A stretch of DNA of 64,000 nt from Piper betle (Eukaryota; Streptophyta; Magnoliopsida; Piperales; Piperaceae). Positions within the stretch are counted from its first letter, which is position 1. Each line of letters opens with the position of its first letter. The position numbers and the translations under genes are program-made. The stretch lies in the NCBI GenBank assembly GCA_033002965.1, contig JAURVB010000828.1, positions 1-64,000 of the forward strand, in the 5' to 3' direction. Under the pieces are notes generated by a model. It searched no databases and was not told the origin of the DNA. It saw nothing but the letters and a program-made list of their open reading frames with translations. This document shows, piece after piece, positions 10,380-20,819 of the stretch.

Positions 10380-13046
10380 CGTAAGGAACGTTGTCTATGT
10401 GAGACAAAATCACACATCTCCTTGTGCTTTATTATTGAAAGAAAAAATATGCACCTAATCAAATAGTTTGTCTACTATTAGATCTTAATTTAATTAATTA
10501 GAACTAAAATAAGAATAAAAACACATAAAATTTGTTAGATATATTTATTTAGATTTTGTATGGGGCATACCATTATAGGTGTATCTCTATTATATACGGT
10601 AATATCCCCACTCACACATAATTGAAGATATTTTCAATTCATTGGTACTTTTAAATCTAATCTCCCACTCGCACATGAAATACGATTCATTTAAAATAAA
10701 TTATATAAAATATCATAAGAATAGTAGGTAGTGCGACATGTGGTAACAATGAAAAATAGAAGTACAAAAAACACATGTTAAGGATACTAATGACTTAAAT
10801 ATTTACGCTATGCCGTAGACTAGAGTAAAGATCATATATCCCCAAATAACTTTGACTTCCCTATTGTTCTCTGTATTATTTAGTTACAAAGATATAATAA
10901 CAGTAATGACTCGGATAGAATTTTTAAAATAGTCTCCCTTTCAAAAATATTTTACTTTTGATAACTAATTATCATTATTTCTTAGACATACCCTATATTG
11001 CTGAATCATTCATAGTTCTAGGTAGTATACTAAAAAAATATCTTTAATTAATGATCTCAAATATTGTCAAAAGTCGCTAAGGGTACATAGGAAAATCTCA
11101 TCAAGTGGGGAAATTGGTACATTCTCCCACTATCCTTACGTCAAAAAGCATGGTTGGTATAAATTGTGTGCTATGGTGTATAAATATTCACTTTAAATAT
11201 AACTCACGTAAAGCGTATGTCCTTTATCAATACTATAAAGACTTAAAGCCAATTGTTACTCAAACAACTGACCCGAGACAATCGAACAAAACTTCTAATG
11301 TAATATTTTATTCATTTCTGGCATAATGAGATATATAGTTGTGAGTAACCATATCAAATATCATAAGAAAAGAACCTCATCTTGAACTCTTTAAAGGCAA
11401 CATATGTGACTAGAAGTACTGATGTCTCATCTCCTAATCGTATAGAAGCATTAGAAGTAAATGTACTGATGTCTCATCAACAGAAGCATTGAGGTGAATG
11501 CTTGGTAAAAGAGTCATTCATCTCATTTAACATACTATTCATTGTGTTAATATACATAGAACAGAAATGTAATTATCATTAACCAAAAATTTGAAAACGG
11601 TATTTAGAATCTGCAAAAATACATATAAAAGAAAATCACATAGAAAATAATTTCATCACCTTAATGTATGAAAAATACACATCTCTTAGTATTGACATTG
11701 TCAAAGGATTAGCATCTATTTGATGTGTAGATTTGTATTTGAAACATGTGTTTTTTTGAACAATGCCTCTTATAAAATTGTACTTGGTACTAAAATGTTT
11801 GATTTTGCTATCATATTGGGGATCTTTTGTATAAGCAATTACGGCCTGATTGTCATTAAAATATTGTTACAGGTTGTGAAGAAAGCGTGGCACCTCCCAA
11901 ATATTGTAAAAATATATTCAACCAAACAACTTCCTAAACTACACTTGCAGAGGCTAAAAATTTTGCTTCAATTGAGCATAATGCAACACACGTCTTTTTC
12001 TTGTTGGCGTATGAGATAGCTCCTCCATTAAGTAAAAATATATATCCAGATGTTGATTTTCATTCCTCCATATCGCCAGCCCAGTCAGCATCAGTACAAC
12101 CAACTAGTTGGAGATCATGACTTCTATAAGGGAGAGAATCATGTGCAGTTCCTTTAAGGCAACATAGAATCCTTTTCACAGCCTTTCAATGCGCAAGAAT
12201 TGGGTTGGATTGATATTAACTTACTAGTCCGACAACAAATGCAATATTATGGCGTGTGCAAATTATTACATACATCAAACTTCAAATAACATTGGAGTAC
12301 TGGATATCAGACATTCTTTGTTTTTCTTCAGGATTAATTCGTACAATTTATGACTTCCTCTTTTACTATTAGAGTATCTATTGGGTGGCAATCGTGCATA
12401 GTAAATCATTTCATGATCTTATTGTTATAAGATTCTTTAGAAAGTGATAAAATTCTCTTTGAATAATCTCTCTGAATTTTCACATTAAGTATGAATTCAG
12501 CTTCACATGTGTCCTTCATTTCAAAATTGGAGGACAATCATTCTATAATAGAAATTAGATACTCCTTTTGATTCCAAGCTAACAAAATGTTATCGACGTA
12601 AAGAGACAGAGTTACAAATGAAGATTTAAAACATTTGACATAAATATTATATTCTTACTCAAACATCATACATGCATATGAAAAAATTACATTTTGGAAT
12701 CTTAAATTCCACTATTTGATGACTATTTAGACTATAAATAAAACGGTGTAATTTGCATACTTTTTTCTCTTGGCCTTTCTCAATAAATCCCGCAGCTTAT
12801 TACATAAAATTTTTTTCATCCAATTAACTGTTTAGAATGCAGTTTTAATGATTATTGATGTAATTTTAAATCCAAACATGCTACAATATCTATAAGAAGT
12901 CAAATTGAATTGAATTGAACAACCATAGAGAAAGCCTCTTCATAATCGATTCCTTCTTACTGGGTATAAACCTTAGCTATTAAGCAAGAATTATATCTTT
13001 CAATTGTACCATTGGCTTTTCTTTTGACTTTCAAAATCCATTTGTT
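10380..13046 (-). mobile_element. Degenerate Ty1/copia element, 3' half, minus strand (copy 1)
   Basis: Reading the minus strand around 12110-12000 gives the copia RNase H signature: a CTDADWAG-like run, then KSTSGYIF and GGAISYA, interrupted by stops. Further upstream on that strand (about 12950-12400) is reverse-transcriptase sequence. A copia-type polypurine tract (reverse complement gtgcgagtgggagatt) is near 10660-10675, with a second similar tract near 10605. The same element, with more RT retained, is at 26520-29575. No frame longer than about 100 codons survives. Confidence 0.65.
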
Positions 13047-13795
13047 GATGCACAATATGTCATTTTGTTCATTGTAATGTTAGGATTTCGTGGTAAAGTT
13101 TTAAGCCTAATCTAACCTCTAAATGATGATGAACATTACTCATAAGTATGCCTTATGTTTCCTGTGTTGTTTGTGACTGTGACAATGATCTGTGATTGCA
13201 TTATATATCAAGCCACAATCTTAAGCTAATAAAATCTGGTAAAAATATTTGTTGCTACAATAAGTTTACACTTGAAATATATAAATCTTGGGAATGGGTA
13301 AAAATCATCTAGGTATATTTTGGAGGTGTTCACCTAGACAGTGTAAAGATGCAAAGTAAAAACCCTAGTTTTTTCACTTCAGTTGTAAATTGCCTTAAAA
13401 TAAGTTAATAGAGTTAGACTTGAGTAAAGCGTCGTCCATACCTTACCCTATCTCTCACTAGCACTGTGAGCAATTTTGGAGCCATTTGGGTAGGTGCCGA
13501 ATTTTGTTTATGAATTTCCAAATTGTTAGGGTCTAGATAGCTCCAAAAACGGCCCATCAAGTGATACAAATTGTAAAAATCCACTTGGACCATTTACAAA
13601 GTAAATTGGGCCAAACTCTTACTAGTTTGAAGCTCCATGTGTTAGCTAACTAGGTCCACTAAACCAAGCTTGTTTGATGTCCTCTAGCCCATAAACGAAT
13701 AGTAATAAAATTCGTGCACAGCCTAGGAATACTATTCAAATACCTTAGGGCTGAGCCAAATGGGCCTTGTTCCCCTTCATTGGCCCTTAGGCCAG
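13047..13795. mobile_element. Fragment of the gypsy large LTR joined to copia
   Basis: From gatgcacaatatgtcatttt onward the sequence matches 29578-30300 closely and resembles the LTR words at 3890 (ccttagcccgacctttgtgg). The copia/LTR junction is shared by both copies, so it existed before they were duplicated. Similarity stops near 13795 where a plus-strand copia gag begins. Confidence 0.5.
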
Positions 13796-13821
13796 CTATG
13801 GTGGATTGAAAAGAGAGAGTA

Positions 13822-14525
13822 ATGATCATTCTCGGATGCATGGCTCTTGACTTTGCATTAAGGATTGAACAACATATTTCTCTTGCGGACAAAGGTTCCA
13901 TTGAGGAAAAACAAGACATTGAAGAGTGGGAACATTCAAATCGCATGAGTCTTATAATCATGAAGCGTGGAATTCCAAAGATCTTCAGGGGCAATGTGTC
14001 TAAGAAGGAAACTACAGCCATTGAGTTTCTTAAAGAAATTAAAAAGCGTTTTGTAAAAAACGATAAGGCTGAAACATATATGCTTACATCGAAGTTGATT
14101 TCAATAAAATTTAAAGGCAAAACAAGCATAATAGAGTACATCTTAGAGATGCCAAATATTGCTTCAAAATTAAAAGCACTAAAGTTAAATCTATTTGAGG
14201 ATTTGCTCGTGCATTTAGTTTTAATTTTTCTCTTCGCACAATTTAGTTAATTCAAGGTCAGTTACATCTGCCAAAGGGATAAATGGACTCTAAATGAGCT
14301 CATTTCTTATTGTGTCCAAGAAGAAGAAATGTTGAAGCAAGAAAAGATGAAAGTGCTCACTTGGCTAGTACCTACCAGGACAAAAATAAGAAAAGAAAGA
14401 GGGCTAAGGAAGCTGGTAATAGTTCTCATAAGCAACAACAAAAGAAAGAAAATCAGGCTTCTTGCTATTTCTTTTGCGGTAAACCTAAGCATATGAAAAA
14501 GGAATGCACTAAGTATCATGCTTAG
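13822..14525 (+). pseudogene. Copia gag with zinc knuckle, broken
   Basis: The frame opening at 13822 reads MALDFALRIEQ, then EEWEHSNRMSLIIMKRGIP and SKLKALKLNLFEDLLVHLVL, the conserved plant copia gag (UBN2-type) core. It ends at 14248-14250, after which the next segment (QRDKWTLNELISYCVQEEE) continues in another frame. A zinc knuckle CYFFCGKPKHMKKEC follows at about 14462-14506. Its first spacing is CX3C instead of the usual CX2C, which would impair zinc binding. The gag coats the RNA in the particle in intact elements. Confidence 0.8.
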
Positions 14526-14579
14526 CGTGTAAAGAAAGGTCCATTTCTTCATTTTATTTTTTCTTAGGTTAATTTAGTT

Positions 14580-16080
14580 TCAGTGCTAATACACACTTGG
14601 TGGCTAGATTTGGGTGCTACTATTCACATAAGTGTGTCAAGACAGGGTTGCTTGAGTTGCCAAAGCCAAATGATGTTGAAAGATTCATCTATGTGGGTGA
14701 TGGCAAAATAAGTTGTAGTTGGAGCAATATGGACTTTTAGATTATTATTGAAGACAAAATATTATTTAGATTTGAAAGAGACATATATAATACTGTCTTT
14801 TAGATTGAATTTGGTTTCTATTTCTATGTTGGACAAATTTGGTTACTCTTGTTCATTTAGAAATAATAAGTTTAGTCTTTTTAATAAATTCAAATTGGTT
14901 ACGGGTTCCTTGTCCTTTTATGATAATATATATTTACTTAATACTATTACATCTTTTAATTAAACTTTACATGTGGATTTATGTAGAACAAAAAGAAAAT
15001 TAACCAATGAGAATTCTACTTTACTATGGCACAAGCCTTTGGGACACATTTTTAAACAAAGAATTGAACAATTTATGTCATATGGAATTCTTGACTCTCT
15101 TAATTTATCAGATCTTCACGTCTGTGCTGAGTGCATTAAGGGAAAATAAACAAATATAAGGAGATTAGGTGGTAATATATCTTCAAGCATCTAATAACTA
15201 ATACAGGTGGATATTTGTTGGTCATTTCCTACGGCTTCTTAGAATGGTCAACAATATTTTATTACGTTTATAGAAGATTATTATTGTTATGATTACCTTT
15301 ATCTCAATAATGGGAAGACTCAAGTATTGGATGTGTTTAAGGCATATAACGCTGAAGTTGACAACTAACTTGACAAACTATTAAGGCTATCAAATATGAC
15401 TGTTGTGGTGAATACTATGGTAGATATGATTGATCAGGTGTACAACATCTACGACCATTTGCCAAATTGCTAGAAGAGTACAGAATCGTCCCACAATACA
15501 CAATGCCAGGTACTCCTAGCATGAATGTTGTTGTTGAGAGATGAAACCGAACATTAAAAGACATGGTGAAAAGTATGATTGCTCATACAACTTTACCAAA
15601 TTCACTCTGGGGTAACGCACTAAAGATAGCAGCATATCTTCTTAATAAAGTACTAACAAAGGCTACAGTTAAGACCCCATATGAATCGTAGACTAGAAAA
15701 CAGCGCACTATGGAGTATTTATGCATTTGGGGTTGTCCAGTTGAAGCAAGGCCTTATAGGCCAAATGAAAGGAAACTAGACTCAAGAACAATTAGTAGCT
15801 ATTTTGTTAGGTACTTTGAACGGTCTAGAGGGTATAAGTTTTATGATCACACAACAAGGTCATTCTTTGAAACGAAAAATGACTAGTTCTTTGAGGATGT
15901 TGAGTTTGGAGGGGGAAATAAAGCTAGAGACTTGCCTTTGAAGAAGAATATGTTTCTCTTCCCATGATTGTTCTTGACAATAATCAGGATCATTATCCTG
16001 ATGTAGTTCAATAAACAATACCAAAATTATAAGACAATGTCGAGAAACTCCCTAATCACAATCATCTAGTTATACCTATG
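14580..16080 (+). pseudogene. Copia protease/integrase remnant
   Basis: Stop-riddled plus-strand sequence keeps copia words: a 'WLDLGATIHI'-like protease start (14602), a GAG-pre-integrase stretch (LWHKPLGH-like, about 15030), and integrase core fragments near 15500-15700 (TMPGTPSMNVVVE, then KTPYES). It precedes the RT region in the expected order. Nothing here is translatable beyond about 70 codons. Confidence 0.6.
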
Positions 16081-16084
16081 GAGG

Positions 16085-16813
16085 AAATTCAATAGCGTCA
16101 AGAGCAATTGCCTTTGAGGAGATCCACAAGAGAAAAGAGAAATGCAATTCCAGATGATTATATCATCTTTCTCGAATAACATGAGGATAACATTTGAACG
16201 ATGGAAGATGATCCAATCAACTTTCATCAGGTCATGAAGAGTTCTAATTCTCAAAAGTGCATTGATGCCATGAATGAAGAGATGAATTCAATGAAACCTA
16301 ATGACGTTTCAGATCTTGTTTCATTGCCTAAAGGTAGGAAACCTATTGGTTGTAAATGAATAATTAAAACCAAGAGGGATTTGAAACGTAATGTAGAATG
16401 ATATAAGACTCATCTTGTTGTGAAGGGCTTACTCAAAAGAAGGCATCAATTATAATGAGACTTTCTCTCCATTTCATCGAAGGACTCATTCAGAATAATT
16501 ATGGCATTTGTGGCACATTTTGAACTTGAGTTACATTAGATAGATGCAAAGATTGCATTTCTACATGGTGACATTAATGAAACAATTTATATGGTGCAAC
16601 CAAAGAATTTTGTATCAAGAGATTCAAAGAATATAGTTTGCAAATTAAAGAAATCCACATATAGACTTAAGCAGGCTTCTCGTCAATGGTATCATAAATT
16701 TCATCAAGTTATTCTCTGCTTCAATTTTGAGATGAATGTGATTGATGATTGTATATACCATAAGTTTAGTGGGAGTAAGTGTATATTTCTGGCTTTATAT
16801 GTTGATGAAGTCC
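16085..16813 (+). pseudogene. Copia reverse transcriptase, first tandem copy
   Basis: It begins with the family's linker (LRRSTREKRNAIPDDY). It continues through an RYKTHL-like segment and FLHGDINETIYMVQP to YRLKQASRQWYHKFHQV, and stops at the catalytic loop, which reads YVDE (16798-16809) instead of YVDD. The copy breaks off within this loop and runs directly into the second copy. Several stops are present. Confidence 0.75.
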
Positions 16814-17470
16814 ATGAAACCTAATGATGTTCTATTGCCTGAAGGTATGAAACCTATTGATTCTAAATAGATATTTAAAACCAAAAGGGATTCGAAAGGT
16901 GATGTAGAAAGGTATAAGACTCGTATTATTGCGAAGGGCATTATTCAAAAGGAAGGCATCGATTATAATGAGGCTTTCCTCCAATTTCATTGAAGGACTC
17001 ATTCAGAATACTTTTGGCATTACTGTCACATTTTTATCTTGAGTTACATCAGATAGATGTAAAGACTGTGTTTGTAAATGGAGACATTGATGAAATAATT
17101 TATAATGTGCAACCAGAAAATTTTATATCGAGAGATTCAAAGAATATGGTTTACAAATTAAAGAAATCAATGTATGGACTTCAGTAGGCATATTGTCAAT
17201 GGTACCACAAATTTCATCAAGTTATTCTCCTGTTCGATTTTGAAATGAATGTGATTGATGATTGTATATACCATAAGTTTAGTGGGAGCAATTATATTTT
17301 TCTGGTTTTATATGTTGATGATATATTACTTGTCAGCAATGATATAGGTTTCTTGTATGAAACCAAGAGATTTTATCAAAGAAATTTGAAATGAAAGATC
17401 TTAGGAATGTGTCTTTTGTATTAGGAATTCAAACATATAAAAAGTCTGATCAAATTACATAAAAAACAAA
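16814..17470 (+). pseudogene. Copia reverse transcriptase, second tandem copy
   Basis: The segment restarts with MKPNDVLLPEGMKPI, repeats the RYKTRI / VKTVFVNGDIDEIIYNVQP / KKSMYGLQ order, and reaches an intact YVDDI loop (17311-17325) followed by FEMKDLRNVSFVLGIQ. The offset from the first copy is about 513-523 bp. The two copies differ at many bases, so the duplication is old or arose by joining two related elements. It is broken by stops, for example after YGLQ. Confidence 0.75.
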
Positions 17471-18505
17471 CCATAAATAAGGGCATCGTGAACGGGTTGT
17501 CCAAGCGGATGGGGTAGGCGGTGAGGGTAGCTATAAGTGTGGGTCTTTGATTTCATCTACATGTGACAGACCATGGCCTCTCCACCTCCTTTGTTTTCAT
17601 TCTGTCATTAATCTCTCTTGGTTTCACTCCAGTAATTAATTAGGCAGTGTGATCTCCATGGTTAAAATATTAGATACATGTATAAGCATTTATCATACAT
17701 AATGACATGTAATTTAATTTGCATTGTATAAAATCTTTCAAGACAATACATGGTATGTCCTAATGGGGCATTTAGTTTATTTTGAGCCTATTTATTATCA
17801 AAATATAAAGTGACAATTATAACAAATAAAAAAAGTGTCTCGCAAAATGGCAAAATAAAAAGTGATATGAGGTTGTTTCTCCGAAGCTTCACTAAATGTT
17901 ACAGAAAAAAAGGGTTAAGCCTTATTTATTTTTTTCTAGGGTTGGTCCCTCTTCTCCTCCCTTGCCAAACAAAAATCTTTTTAGCTCTATTACTTTCTAT
18001 AATTGTAGCGAATCAATAGTTGTGATAAAATTTTATAGAGGAATAAAATTTTCTATTGTAACCAAATGTCATATAAGTTATTTTCTTTTCTTTTATGAGT
18101 CTAGAATCAATATTCGTCATGCCCACTATCGTATCGATCATTTTTTCTGTAGTGTCTTATAATTTAGATGTGTTTTAAGTTTACAACATGTCAGGCAGTG
18201 ATGAATGTCCTCTTATGCTTATTTTTGCTCATGCTATTCCTAACTTTTGAATATGCACAAATAAAATGTTTTATTTGTTTTTTAAGGTCATGCAAGGTGA
18301 GAATACATTTTTAGGCTATTTTACATAATTTGGCATATCAAAACATAAATTATATTTTTTGACAAAAGCAGTAAATATACTAGTGTACCAAGGTGTCTTA
18401 ATCTTTATATTCCCTTCAATATTTTAAATTGACATGTTAATTGAGTTAGCTATTAGCTAATAAGGACTTGCACCATTGAAACCTGAGTTTTACAATGTGG
18501 CCTCA
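17471..18505. other. Intergenic stretch, no gene recognised
   Basis: It is AT-rich with short open frames only (17810-18162 region), none with a domain. At 17490-17560 a gtccaagcgg word followed about 45 bases later by gggtctttgatttc vaguely resembles tRNA-type A and B boxes (SINE-like), but no tail or flanking duplication is visible. Confidence 0.3.
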
Positions 18506-19159
18506 CACTACTGGAAAAATTCCCTTTGGTCACCGAAATCTTCGGTGGCAAAAGGCCCATTTTTGGTGACCAAAGGTTCTTTGTCACCAAAATTTGCTGT
18601 CGAAAGTTTCGGTGACAGAAGCCACAACAACTAATTAATTTGGTGGCAAAATGGTAACAAATTTCCACCGAAAATTTTGGTGACAAAATTATGTGACAAA
18701 TTGTCATTAAAAATTTGAGAGTCAAACCCACAGTCCCACCTCCCTGCGGCCTCCCCGGCTTGCGACCTCGCCTTCCTCGCCCCGTCACCCAAGGGCCCCA
18801 CCTCCCCTGTAACGACCCGGTCATTTGTCACAACATTGTGGGCCTAGCTGGCCAGGTGTTACTCACAATTAAGCAAATATGTCTAACTTTTTTTTTAACA
18901 AAAACATATATAAAGATCCCACAGTCTTAAACTGTTTCCCAGTAGCCACACTTATTTCTCAAATAAATAAAAAGGGAGTCCTCATATTTATTTTGCTCCA
19001 TGCCCTGGTTGTCAATCACCTAATTTCGTATCTGCACACCTGCGGAGGTAATTCCGCGTTAGTGATTAGAACACTAAGTAGTATAATAGATAAAACAAAT
19101 CAAGTACATTCCACCATTTCCTTATGTTTATTTTAATATGCGGTGGAGCTGATTCCGCT

Positions 19160-19545
19160 ATACTCCAAAACAATGCGGAGGAGGTATCTGCTGTGATCCG
19201 CACACCCCGGCCGTAGCCCTTTTGTGGGGAGGCTACCACTACCGTCTCCAGTGCCAGTGCCTCGCACACCCCGGCCGTAGCCTTTTTGTGGGGAAGCTAT
19301 CCACTGCATTTGGGTGATTGCTACGCCCCGTTTGTGGGGAAGCTCTCACTACCAATTCTAGTGGCAATGCCTCTCACACCCCGACTATAGCCTTTTTATG
19401 GGGAGGCTATCATTGCACTCAGGTGAATGCTACGCCCGTGTGTGGGGAAGCTCTCACTGCTAACTCTAGTGCCAGTGCCTCACACACCCCGGCCGTAGCC
19501 TTTTTATAGGGAGGCTATCACTGCACTCCAGTGCGATGGAGGAAT
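19160..19545 (+). repeat. Minisatellite of about 120 bp units inside a solo LTR
   Basis: About three imperfect units repeat the words cacaccccggccgtagcc, tggggaggctatcac and tctagtgccagtgcctc. The unit itself shows shorter internal repeats (tgtggggaagct). It looks like a regulatory or structural LTR array and not like coding sequence. Confidence 0.7.
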
Positions 19546-20254
19546 CGTTGTGCCTCGCTCACTCTGGCCGTAGCCATTTTATGGGGCGGCTATCACTACT
19601 CCAAAACAATGTCAATGCATTACACAATTTACGCACATAATACGACCCCGTGTCGGACTGAGTCAATTCTTTGACCCCGGTTGCACTCGGAGCATGGTGG
19701 TCGAATCTAGGCTCAGGCCGACCTAGGCTACCAACAAGGAAAGTACGATGTTCTACCTATTATATGTACCTAACTTGTGACTTCGTCTGACTATGACCCG
19801 TGAACCCTAATCTGAATGAGGGCATAAAATTATACATTAGTATAATTTTATTTTGCATGAACCTACATGCAACTTACATGACTAATATACTATCAATTTT
19901 AAATGATGTAATTAGTTCATGTTAGTCTTCATTCCTTATTAAATTTTCAGCAATTCTAATGATAATTAATTATTAATTATCCCCATCCAAATCCCCATTA
20001 TCTAATTGATAATTTAATTATTAACATGTCCATTTACAAAACAACTAAGCAATCGACAAGAACCCCATGCATAAGACGCTGGAGATCTAGCAACTTAGCA
20101 GGGCGTCTTCAACAAACCTTGCATGCAAAAATCCTAATGGAAACAAATAAGATGAGGGATGAAATACTCACACAGTAATGGGGAGGTCGCCTAGGAAGGA
20201 GATGAGGGATGAAATACTCCCTCCTCCTGCATATATATACACTTCAACCATTCC

Positions 20255-20405
20255 CTCCATTAAATTCTCATACCCCATCATCCATTGGTATTTCCTAGGT
20301 TCAACGAGCCCCTTCATTAAATTCTCACACCCCATCATCCATTGGTATTTTCTAGGTTCAACGACCCCTTCATTAAATTCTCACACCCCATCATCCATTT
20401 ATGAA
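20255..20405 (+). repeat. Tandem repeat of about 55-60 bp, three units
   Basis: The words attaaattctca, accccatcatccattgg and tattttctaggttcaacga recur three times just after a TATA-like box in the 18808-20534 solo LTR, which places them in the presumed transcribed leader. Confidence 0.7.
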
Positions 20406-20819
20406 TAGGTATTTTCTAGGTGACCTTAAGTCGAACCATGACCGGTCGACTTGATAACCAACCATATTGGTTCATCTATATTTATTTCATAATATTTAGG
20501 TTTGAGTCTTGTAATAAAAATCATGGTTTTTACATCCCCACAAGCTTGTCACCCTTGCGGGCTTGAAGCCTTGCCGCCCTTGTGGGCTTGCAGCCTTGCC
20601 GCCCTTGTCGTGGGGCAGCAGGCGAGAGCATCGAGGCCTTGGGATGGAGAAGTGGCGAGGCTGAGCGGCAGCGAGGTGACGGTGGCAAGGTGAGATGGCA
20701 ATAGTTAGGCGATAATGCCCTCGAAAGAGCGCGACGCTTCGGGCACGGGGCTGCCACATGGCCAAGTGAACAGATTGCAATTAAACGCGGCCAGGCCTTA
20801 CGCACCATTTAATGGCACG

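Larger units (their letters stand above)
13800..17470 (+). mobile_element. Ty1/copia retrotransposon relic, plus strand
   Basis: Gag, zinc knuckle, integrase and reverse-transcriptase segments appear in the usual copia order (gag-protease-integrase-RT-RNase H), broken by many stops and frameshifts. Neither LTR nor the RNase H end is recognisable, and the left side abuts a gypsy LTR fragment, so the copy is truncated at both ends. The RT region is present twice in tandem. The gag and RT wording is typical of plant retrofit-like copia families. It cannot move on its own. Confidence 0.8.
18808..20534 (+). mobile_element. Solo LTR, 1727 bp, nested in the CACTA-type element
   Basis: It starts TGTAACGACCCGG and ends GGTTTTTACA, with the exact 5-bp duplication TCCCC on both sides (18803-18807 and 20535-20539). 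No internal region is present, so it is a solo LTR. It holds two tandem arrays (19160-19545 and 20255-20405) and a TATA-like catatatatac near 20228 ahead of the second array. The TGTAACGACCC start is common in plant gypsy LTRs. Confidence 0.85.

Noticed and set aside
13659..14141. 160-codon frame on the minus strand
   Set aside because: It is the shadow of the copia gag frame on the plus strand, which has clear family similarity.
17488..17570. tRNA-like stretch (gtccaagcgg ... gggtctttgatttc)
   Set aside because: No acceptor stem, anticodon arm or T-loop consensus could be paired; at most a SINE scrap.
19130..19610. Regular repeats considered as a CRISPR-like array
   Set aside because: Units are imperfect, without unique spacers, and lie inside an LTR in plant DNA.
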